Source of the DNA: Synechococcales cyanobacterium PMM_0073
GTDB lineage: Bacteria; Cyanobacteriota; Cyanobacteriia; Elainellales; Elainellaceae
Length of the DNA: 10,486 nt
Direction of reading: 5' to 3'
NCBI GenBank assembly: GCA_949127695.1
Contig: CASBQH010000082.1
Span: 1 to 10,486 of the forward strand
The notes under the pieces: generated by a model
What the model was told of the DNA's origin: nothing
The model's input: only the letters and a program-made list of their open reading frames with translations
Database searches by the model: none
Program-made: the position numbers and the translations under genes
In this document: in pieces, positions 1 to 8,572 of the stretch
Layout of the letters: every line of letters begins with the position of its first letter
Numbering within the stretch: the stretch's first letter is position 1

Positions 1-264
1 CGCGCCTGCTACGAAGTGCGAGCGACACAGCTGACGGTTCGCACCACCGCTGACGGCAATTCTGCGGCCTTGGGTGTCTATGGTGCAGGTTCGGTTGTGC
101 TGGCTACCACCAATCCCCCTCGCGAGGTTTCTGGCACGGATGGCCGGATCTGGGCGGAAATTGAAGCGCCCAACGGCAACGGCTGGATCTCGGTTACAGG
201 GCCAAACGGTCAGGGCGACAATGCCTTGCGCTTGGCGGGTGAACAGTGCAGTAGCGGTACTTAA
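1..264 (+). CDS. SH3b-domain protein, C-terminal fragment (5' end outside window)
   Basis: The reading frame is open from the first base and ends at TAA 262-264, giving 87 visible residues, so the gene begins upstream of the window. The visible part reads like a bacterial SH3 (SH3b) domain: a strand with the motif LTVRTTADGNS, a stretch AGSVVLATT, and then IWAEIEAPNGNGWIS before a short Cys-containing tail ending EQCSSGT. SH3b domains usually sit in secreted or periplasmic proteins and bind cell-wall peptides or other ligands. No catalytic domain is visible, so the function of the whole protein cannot be given. A GTG at 16 is in frame, but it cannot be the true start if the domain is complete, because the conserved start of the fold lies right at that point. 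A strong intrinsic terminator at 383-432 lies downstream and may end this transcript. Confidence 0.75.
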   Translation, partial: RACYEVRATQLTVRTTADGNSAALGVYGAGSVVLATTNPPREVSGTDGRIWAEIEAPNGNGWISVTGPNGQGDNALRLAGEQCSSGT

Positions 265-271
265 GCCGCTC

Positions 272-291
272 TCTGTATAAATCTGTATAAA
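272..291 (+). repeat. perfect tandem duplication of a TA-rich 10-mer
   Basis: TCTGTATAAA occurs twice, back to back (272-281 and 282-291), directly after the SH3b gene. The 10-bp period is close to one helical turn, and each copy contains a TATAAA that could serve as a -10 element. The only hexamer at a possible -35 distance is TTAAGC (261-266), 19 bp before the second TATAAA, which is a weak match. It could be a promoter region for the PPC gene, a protein-binding site pair, or chance. Confidence 0.45.
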
Positions 292-382
292 ACTTACTGT
301 GAAGAGTTCTTGAAGCAGCTGACACCCTGGATGTCTGGTCGCTAAGATTTGGGAGAAATCCTTGAAAATACGCAAAAACAGC

Positions 383-432
383 TTGAGCTTACGCTTCTAA
401 AAGCAATCAGAGCGGCAAGCTCAACTTTTTTT
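383..432 (+). terminator. intrinsic terminator between the SH3b and PPC genes
   Basis: The arms TTGAGCTT (383-390) and AAGCTCAA (417-424) are perfectly complementary. Inside them CGCT (392-395) pairs with AGCG (411-414), with a small asymmetric bulge (A against GC). The stem is followed by C and then seven T (426-432). This is the classic form of a rho-independent terminator on the plus strand. It lies 119 bases after the SH3b stop and would end that transcript. It also lies inside the N-terminal extension that the PPC gene would have if it began at the TTG at 349, which argues against that start. Confidence 0.7.
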
Positions 433-459
433 GCCTGTAAATCTACTGCCAAAAAAAGT

Positions 460-2004
460 ATGTCAACTAGCAAGAAAGATAACAACCTCAGAGGCGCTCG
501 TGATATTGGCACGCTGGGCGGCAACAAGGGCGTGAATGGGTTTGTCGGCAAAAAAGACAAGCTGGACTTCGCCAGATTTAGCCTGTCTGGTGCCAGCGAT
601 TTTGGCCTGACGCTGGGAGGCATTAAGAGTAAGGGCAATTCCAAATCTGCCGTTAAAGTGACGCTACGAGACGGCAACGGGTCTGTTTTTCAGAGCTTCA
701 AAAGCAGCCCCAAACCCAGGTCATTTGGCGGCCAGCTGGCGGCAGGCACTTACTACATTGGCGTCCAGCGGCTGAAGGGCGAGGTGAGATATAAGCTGAA
801 CACTACTGCCACGCCAGTCGCAGTGGTTCCCCCACCGCCTATCACCCTACCGCCTAGCCCTCCAGCTCCGGCACCTGACACGCTGGCATCAGCTCTCGAC
901 ATTGGCGTTCTGACTGGAACTTACCTGAATTCAGATTTCGTGGGTACCACTGACCCAATCGATTTCTACAAGTTCAGCATCGGTGATATGGGGAATCTTC
1001 AGGTGCGCGTCAATGGCACATCTGGCAACACCAGAATTCAGCTGATTCAGGACAGCAACGGGAACGGTTTAGTTGATAGTGCGGAGATATTAGCTTCTGT
1101 CACCAACTTCAGCTCTACGAATCTTCCCGGTGTTACCCAAGATTTACCAGCAGGCACTTATTTCGTGAAGGTAGAACCTTCAAGCAGCAGCATATCGACT
1201 CAATACCAAATCAGCTTGGTGAATACCCCATTTGGCGGCAGTGGAGCACCCGATCCAGGAAATACGCTACCCGCTGCTCGCGATCTCGGCGTAGTTTCCG
1301 GCACATTGACTGCCAAAGAGTATATAGGAAGGCTTGATCCAACTGATATCTATAGGTTCACTTTGAGCGATATCTCCAACCTTCAGGTAACTTCCAAAGG
1401 GACATCTGACAGTACTCGAATTCAGCTGATCCGCGACACTAATGGGAACGGCTTGATTGATAATGACGAGGTTTTAGCTTCTGATAATTTTGCAGACGAT
1501 CTCGCGACCAATATCATTCAAGATCTGCCAGCTGGTGCTTACTTTATCAAAGTCGATCCGCGTAACGGCAGTAGTGAGATATCTACGCTGTATGAGCTGA
1601 GCTTGGTGACGACTCCATTTGGCGGAAGTGGAGCAACTGATCCAGGCAATACGCTCTCTACAGCTCGCGATCTTGGCGTGCTTTCTAGTAGTCCAGCCAT
1701 TGCCAAAGAATATGTCGGTATTGCCGACCCTGATGACTTCTACAAATTCACGCTGAATAGCGCAGCTACCCTGCAAGCGAAAGCTACCGGATCATCTGAT
1801 AGCACTCGAATTCAATTGATTCGTGACATCAACGGTAACGGCCTAATCGACAACAACGAGATTTTAGCTTCTGACAACTTTCCCAGTGGTTTCCTCACCG
1901 AAATCACGCAATCTTTACAGGCAGGTGCTTATTTCATCAGAGTGAATCCCAGAAACGGCAACAATAGTAATTCAACCAACTATTCGCTGAGCTTGACGAT
2001 TTGA
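460..2004 (+). CDS. PPC-domain repeat protein with EF-hand-like loops (514 aa)
   Basis: This is a putative surface or secreted adhesion-type protein; no enzyme domain is visible. Residues 11-117 form a degenerate PPC-like (pre-peptidase C-terminal) beta-sandwich (ARDIGTLGG, DFARFSLSG, LAAGTYYIGV). A Pro-rich linker follows at 124-139, then three better repeats of about 129 residues starting near 140, 268 and 397. Each has the pattern A.D.GVL, G..DP.DFYKF.L, DLPAGTYF.KV and a closing Y.LSL. Each also carries a 12-residue loop of the form DxNxNGxxDxxE (198-209, 326-337, 456-467) that matches an EF-hand calcium loop. PPC domains are known from secreted proteases and many cyanobacterial surface proteins. 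No signal peptide or membrane segment is seen, which is odd for this family; a C-terminal export signal is possible. ATG 460 is preferred. An in-frame TTG at 349 would add 37 residues but runs through a terminator and has a stop codon just upstream (343-345). No clear ribosome site precedes either. Confidence 0.8.
   Translation: MSTSKKDNNLRGARDIGTLGGNKGVNGFVGKKDKLDFARFSLSGASDFGLTLGGIKSKGNSKSAVKVTLRDGNGSVFQSFKSSPKPRSFGGQLAAGTYYIGVQRLKGEVRYKLNTTATPVAVVPPPPITLPPSPPAPAPDTLASALDIGVLTGTYLNSDFVGTTDPIDFYKFSIGDMGNLQVRVNGTSGNTRIQLIQDSNGNGLVDSAEILASVTNFSSTNLPGVTQDLPAGTYFVKVEPSSSSISTQYQISLVNTPFGGSGAPDPGNTLPAARDLGVVSGTLTAKEYIGRLDPTDIYRFTLSDISNLQVTSKGTSDSTRIQLIRDTNGNGLIDNDEVLASDNFADDLATNIIQDLPAGAYFIKVDPRNGSSEISTLYELSLVTTPFGGSGATDPGNTLSTARDLGVLSSSPAIAKEYVGIADPDDFYKFTLNSAATLQAKATGSSDSTRIQLIRDINGNGLIDNNEILASDNFPSGFLTEITQSLQAGAYFIRVNPRNGNNSNSTNYSLSLTI
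874..2001 (+). repeat. three tandem ~387-bp coding repeats (PPC units)
   Basis: The units are roughly 874-1230, 1231-1617 and 1618-2001. Units two and three begin with nearly identical DNA (TTTGGCGGCAGTGGAGCA at 1231, TTTGGCGGAAGTGGAGCA at 1618). They keep close DNA similarity through the stretch encoding STRIQLIRD.NGNGLID, so they probably arose by a fairly recent duplication. The first unit is more diverged. The period of about 129 codons covers a PPC beta-sandwich plus its embedded calcium-type loop. Confidence 0.75.
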
Positions 2005-2016
2005 TTAATCGGTGAA

Positions 2017-2039
2017 CGGGTTTCGGCTACGCTCAACCT
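2017..2039. repeat. possible degenerate dispersed repeat in the convergent gap
   Basis: The bases TTTCGGCTACGCTCAACC (2021-2038) resemble a short dispersed repeat with a core like TTTCGACTACGCTCAACC that I recall as abundant in cyanobacterial intergenic DNA. It lies in the 66-base gap between the converging ends of the PPC gene and carB. A weak hairpin with arms CGTAG (2056-2060) and CTACG (2071-2075) follows, but no T-run marks a standard terminator. Recognition is from memory only. Confidence 0.35.
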
Positions 2040-2070
2040 TCAATCTAGGGCTGGGCGTAGTTGACTTGAT

Positions 2071-5370
<3,300 letters not shown>

Positions 5371-5406
5371 AGCTCAAAACCAGGGGTATGCGTTCAAATC
5401 CAAATC

Positions 5407-5412
5407 ATTGTA
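5407..5412 (-). promoter_or_regulatory. candidate -10 element for carB
   Basis: On the minus strand this reads TACAAT, matching five of six bases of the sigma70 consensus TATAAT. It lies 36 bases upstream of the carB ATG, which would leave a leader of roughly 30 bases. No good -35 hexamer is seen at the usual spacing, and no Shine-Dalgarno sequence precedes the ATG, which is common in cyanobacteria. Confidence 0.35.
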
Positions 5413-5501
5413 AGGGCAATTGGATCGATCTTTTGCTGTCTCTGATTCAAGTTGAAGTGCGGTTCTCTGCAATGATAATAAATTTGGCAGGTTGCCTTTA
5501 C

Positions 5502-5747
5502 TCAGATAGCAGTCGGGGCGACCCTGACTGTCATTTCTAAATGGGTGGCAAATAGCTCTCCGCGCAATCGGCTGGCAATTTCGGTCGGATCAGCTGTCTC
5601 AAAAAAGAATTCGATTACTTCGATCAAGTTGTTTCTGGCTTCTTCTCCTGTCTCGCCTTGACTCGCAATGTCGAGTCCAGGGCAAAGAGAGAAATATCCT
5701 TGCTCTTCGCGTTCAATAATGCCTGTAAATTGCTTTGCCTGCTTCAT
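5502..5747 (-). CDS. HicB-like antitoxin family protein (81 aa), no HicA partner seen
   Basis: The sequence fits the HicB antitoxin fold. FTGIIEREEQGYFSLCPGLDIASQG (in parts, residues 7-31) gives the family's beta-strand pattern with the CPGLDIASQGET signature. It is followed by the helix EEARNNLIEVIEFFFETA (35-52) and a last strand LEMTVRV (70-76). HicB proteins neutralise HicA, a small mRNA-cutting toxin, and often repress their own operon. In cyanobacterial pairs of this type HicA usually follows HicB directly. Here the 131 bases between this stop and the carB start contain no HicA-sized frame, so the gene appears orphan. There is no C-terminal DNA-binding domain. The gene is 27 bases downstream of the Cys-rich gene and co-directional with it, but has its own TATAAT just upstream. 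The HicB assignment is fairly firm; whether it acts as an antitoxin is unknown. Confidence 0.75.
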   Translation of the reverse strand: MKQAKQFTGIIEREEQGYFSLCPGLDIASQGETGEEARNNLIEVIEFFFETADPTEIASRLRGELFATHLEMTVRVAPTAI

Positions 5748-5753
5748 AGATAG

Positions 5754-5759
5754 ATTATA
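5754..5759 (-). promoter_or_regulatory. perfect TATAAT -10 element abutting the HicB-like gene
   Basis: On the minus strand the six bases are exactly TATAAT, and only six bases separate them from the ATG at 5747. Transcription starting at the normal distance would begin at or next to the A of the ATG, suggesting a leaderless mRNA. The -35 region at 17 bp spacing (AGCCCT) is poor and lies within the end of the upstream gene. Confidence 0.4.
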
Positions 5760-5774
5760 AGGAATTGATTTTTT

Positions 5775-6158
5775 CTAGGGCTGAATGGGTCGATAGTGAC
5801 GACAGCGAGCGCAGGGGCCAGATGGATTAATCGCACAGCGTAGAATCTCAGAGCGAGCGTTGTAGAAACAGCTCACATCGCCAATCACCCACTGCCCGTC
5901 CACCAGGCTGCGTTCGGCGGGAACCTGCGACTTTTGCACATGCATTACAATCTGATGCAGCTCGTAGCGTCCGGCTTTCAGCATGTAGCGATGCTTGCGC
6001 TCTAGCACCAGATAGGTTTGACCTTCAATTTCTAGATAGCCACCGGGCTGCGGATTCCAGTCGAGATATTGGTCGCTGTATTGGTGGCTTAGCACCACTC
6101 GCGACTGACTGAGGATAATTTCGGTGCGAGGAGACTTTCGATCCATAGACTCGTGCAT
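5775..6158 (-). CDS. conserved cyanobacterial-type Cys-rich protein (127 aa), possibly DUF6464
   Basis: No function is known to me. The C-terminal motif GDVSCFYNARSEILRCAINP (93-112) followed by SGPCARCRHY resembles a family restricted to cyanobacteria that I believe is DUF6464; that label is from memory. Four cysteines (C97, C108, C116, C119) with a CxxC pair and nearby H121 could form a metal site, probably zinc. The N-terminal 90 residues are predicted to be mostly beta strands (YLEIEGQTYLVLERKHRY) with no signal peptide or membrane segment, so the protein is probably cytoplasmic. The gene lies 65 bases downstream of the EF-G gene in the same direction, with a possible hairpin between. ATG 6158 gives the longest form; ATG 6146 (residue 5) is an equally possible start, and neither has a clear ribosome site. 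Confidence 0.7.
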   Translation of the reverse strand: MHESMDRKSPRTEIILSQSRVVLSHQYSDQYLDWNPQPGGYLEIEGQTYLVLERKHRYMLKAGRYELHQIVMHVQKSQVPAERSLVDGQWVIGDVSCFYNARSEILRCAINPSGPCARCRHYRPIQP

Positions 6159-6164
6159 AAAAAA

Positions 6165-6213
6165 TTACCGCAACGAAGCCAGAGTAAAACTGCTCTAGCC
6201 TCGTCGCGGCTTC
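6165..6213 (-). terminator. possible hairpin terminator after the EF-G gene
   Basis: On the minus strand, arms GAAGCC (6213-6208) and GGCTTC (6180-6175) enclose an inner AGAG/CTCT pairing around a T-rich loop. A run of six T follows only after about ten further bases and just before the next ATG. The distance between stem and T-run makes it a weak terminator; it may instead allow read-through into the Cys-rich gene. Confidence 0.3.
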
Positions 6214-6223
6214 AGGTTACAGA

Positions 6224-8308
6224 CTAGGAAGCAGCCTGCCGCTCTTTCGTTTCTTTAATCACCTCTTCCGCCACGCTGGTGGGGCAAGGCGCATAGTGCG
6301 AGAACGACATTGAGAACTGGCCGCGCCCGGAGGTCATCGTCCGCAGGTCGCCAATGTAGCCGAACATTTCGCTCAGCGGCACATCAGCTTTAATCCGCGC
6401 CCCAACTGTACCCGCTTCTTGGGATTTCATCATTCCCCGGCGGCGGTTCAGGTCGCCAATCACATCGCCCATGTAGTCATCGGGGGTGAAGACATCCACG
6501 TTCATGATCGGCTCAAGCAGCTGCGGCCCCGCTTTGGGAATCGACTGACGATAGGCCGTTTTGGCAGCAATCTCAAAGGCCAAGGCCGAAGAGTCTACCG
6601 GGTGGAATGCGCCGCCGGTGAGCGTAAACTTTAAGTCTACGCAGGGGAAGCCCGCCAGCACGCCTTTTTCAATGCTGCTCTTGAAGCCTTTCTCCACCGC
6701 AGGCCAATATTCACGCGGCACTGCGCCGCCCACCACTTTCGACTCAAACTCAAAGCCCGTGCCCGCTTCACCCGGCTCGATGATATATTCAATCTTGCCG
6801 AACTGACCCGAACCACCCGACTGCTTTTTGTGGGTGTACTGGTCTTCCAGTCGGCGCGTAATCGACTCCCGGTAGGCCACCTGCGGCTTACCCACTTCGA
6901 CTTCCACACCGTGCGTCCGCTTCAGGATATCCACCTTGATGTCGAGGTGCAGTTCGCCCATGCCCTTGAGGATGGTTTCGCCGCTCTCTTCGTCGGTCAT
7001 GACGTGGAAGGAGGGATCTTCCTGCACCATTTTGTTCAGCGCCAGACCCATCTTCTCATCGCCGCCCTTGGTCTTGGGCTTGACGGCAATCGAAATCACC
7101 GGATCAGGGAAGACCATTGGCTCCAGCGTTGCCGGGTTTTTGGGATCGCAGAGCGTATGCCCGGTTTGGACGTTCTTCATGCCGACAATGGCGATGATGT
7201 CGCCCGCTTGAGCCGAGTCGATCTCCTCACGCGAGTTGGCGTGCATTTCCACCAGGCGGCTGATCCGCTCAGTTTTGCCCGTGAAGGTGTTGAGGATCGT
7301 GTCGCCTTTGGAAAGCGTGCCGGAATAGATCCGGGTAAAGGTGAGCGCGCCGTAGCGGTCGTCCATGATCTTGAAGGCCAGCGCCCGCAGCGGCTTGGCG
7401 GGGTCAACCTCAGCAAATTTGCCGGTTTCGTTGCCTTCGAGGTCAACTTCGGGCTGTGGCTTCACTTCCATTGGGTTGGGCAAGTAGTCTACCACCGCAT
7501 CCAGCACCAGCTGCACGCCCTTGTTTTTGAACGAGGAGCCGCAGTAGGTGGGGAAGAAGACCAGATCGCGGGTGCCCTTGCGGATACACATTTTAAGCTC
7601 GTCTAGCGTTGGCTCTTCGCCTTCAAGGTACTTCTCCATCACCGTGTCGTCTTGCTCCACGGCGGTTTCGATCAGCTGCTCGCGGTAGGTTTCAATCAGC
7701 TCGGCCATTTCCGCAGGCGGCTCTTGCACCTCGTAGTTCATCGGGTCGCCAGAGTTGTCCCAGACCCAGGCTTTGCGGGTGAGCAGATCGACCACGCCAG
7801 CAAACTGCTCCTCTACGCCAATCGGCAGCACCATTACCAGCGGCTTGGCGGCCAGCACGGTTTCGACCTGCTTCACCACGCGGAAGAAGTCTGCGCCGGT
7901 GCGGTCGAGCTTGTTGATATAGATAATTCGGGCCACCTTCGAGTCGTTGGCATAGCGCCAGTTGGTTTCAGACTGAGGCTCGACGCCGCCTGAACCGCAG
8001 AATACGCCAATGCCGCCATCTAGCACCTTCAGCGAACGGTAGACTTCAATGGTGAAGTCAACGTGGCCGGGGGTGTCGATGATGTTGAGCTGGTGGTCAT
8101 TCCAGAAGCAGGTGGTGGCAGCCGACTGAATCGTGATGCCGCGCTCCTGCTCTTGTTCCATAAAGTCTGTCGTCGCCGCGCCTTCATGCACCTCACCGAT
8201 CTTATGGATCTTGCCGGTCAGCTTCAAGATTCGTTCGGTTGTGGTCGTTTTGCCAGCATCGACATGCGCGAAGATACCAATATTGCGATAGCGGGTGAGG
8301 TCTTTCAT
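6224..8308 (-). CDS. fusA: elongation factor G (694 aa), not in a str operon
   Basis: EF-G is the GTPase that drives tRNA and mRNA translocation on the ribosome and, with RRF, ribosome recycling. All GTPase motifs are intact: G1 AHVDAGKT (14-21), G2 RGIT (56-59), G3 DTPGH (78-82), G4 NKLD (132-135) and G5 GSS (257-259). Domain II starts near 300. Domain III contains [16 protein letters not shown] (449-464). Domain IV has the tip loop [17 protein letters not shown] (567-583), with the conserved His at 569. Domain V has the [22 protein letters not shown] stretch near 599. The length is normal for EF-G. There are no rpsL, rpsG or tuf neighbours, and the start [21 protein letters not shown] differs from str-operon EF-G as I recall it, so this may be the paralogue some cyanobacteria and proteobacteria carry (fusB or fusA2 type). 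The start at 8308 is supported by the family and a purine-rich AGAGAG upstream. Confidence 0.95.
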   Translation of the reverse strand: MKDLTRYRNIGIFAHVDAGKTTTTERILKLTGKIHKIGEVHEGAATTDFMEQEQERGITIQSAATTCFWNDHQLNIIDTPGHVDFTIEVYRSLKVLDGGIGVFCGSGGVEPQSETNWRYANDSKVARIIYINKLDRTGADFFRVVKQVETVLAAKPLVMVLPIGVEEQFAGVVDLLTRKAWVWDNSGDPMNYEVQEPPAEMAELIETYREQLIETAVEQDDTVMEKYLEGEEPTLDELKMCIRKGTRDLVFFPTYCGSSFKNKGVQLVLDAVVDYLPNPMEVKPQPEVDLEGNETGKFAEVDPAKPLRALAFKIMDDRYGALTFTRIYSGTLSKGDTILNTFTGKTERISRLVEMHANSREEIDSAQAGDIIAIVGMKNVQTGHTLCDPKNPATLEPMVFPDPVISIAVKPKTKGGDEKMGLALNKMVQEDPSFHVMTDEESGETILKGMGELHLDIKVDILKRTHGVEVEVGKPQVAYRESITRRLEDQYTHKKQSGGSGQFGKIEYIIEPGEAGTGFEFESKVVGGAVPREYWPAVEKGFKSSIEKGVLAGFPCVDLKFTLTGGAFHPVDSSALAFEIAAKTAYRQSIPKAGPQLLEPIMNVDVFTPDDYMGDVIGDLNRRRGMMKSQEAGTVGARIKADVPLSEMFGYIGDLRTMTSGRGQFSMSFSHYAPCPTSVAEEVIKETKERQAAS

Positions 8309-8367
8309 ATTTGCTCTCTAGATTAAACGCGACGAGCGGGGGATGACCTCCAGCTTTGGCTGCTGTA

Positions 8368-8373
8368 ACTATA
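8368..8373 (-). promoter_or_regulatory. candidate -10 element for the EF-G gene
   Basis: The minus strand reads TATAGT (five of six matches to TATAAT), with CTGAAG at 17 bp spacing as a weak -35. This would give a leader of about 50 bases before the ATG at 8308. It lies in the 264-base divergent region between EF-G and the NACHT gene. For the NACHT direction I see no comparable promoter in that region, nor any RNA gene or credible small coding sequence. Confidence 0.35.
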
Positions 8374-8572
8374 TGAGAGTACAGACTGGCCTTCAGGAAA
8401 TCACTGCTGCTTTCGTCGCCAGGACAGGCCGAATTTGGGTAGCCAGTCCCTAGCAACATTTCTAATTGTAAAGGCTGATGCTGCGGTTCGCTTGAAAGTT
8501 TTGGGTGAGCTTGCCGAACGGGTTGGGGGGTAAGGCGTATGTTGCTGGAGGATCTTGCCAAATTCGCTGTAA

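Noticed and set aside
349..459. N-terminal extension of the PPC protein from a TTG start (37 extra residues)
   Set aside because: The extension runs through a strong terminator hairpin with a T-run, encodes no signal peptide or domain, and no ribosome site precedes it. ATG 460 begins just before the first PPC-like unit.
5371..5501. A hidden HicA toxin gene between the HicB-like gene and carB
   Set aside because: The 131 bases contain no frame of HicA length or with HicA-like residues on either strand.
6830..7606. 258-codon open frame on the plus strand opposite the EF-G gene
   Set aside because: It lies wholly antisense to a conserved EF-G coding region, is His-rich and low in family resemblance, and is explained by the codon bias of the real gene.
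8202..8561. 119-codon minus-strand frame overlapping the start of EF-G
   Set aside because: It overlaps the conserved GTPase N-terminus in another frame. Its composition is typical of a shadow frame and no motif is seen.
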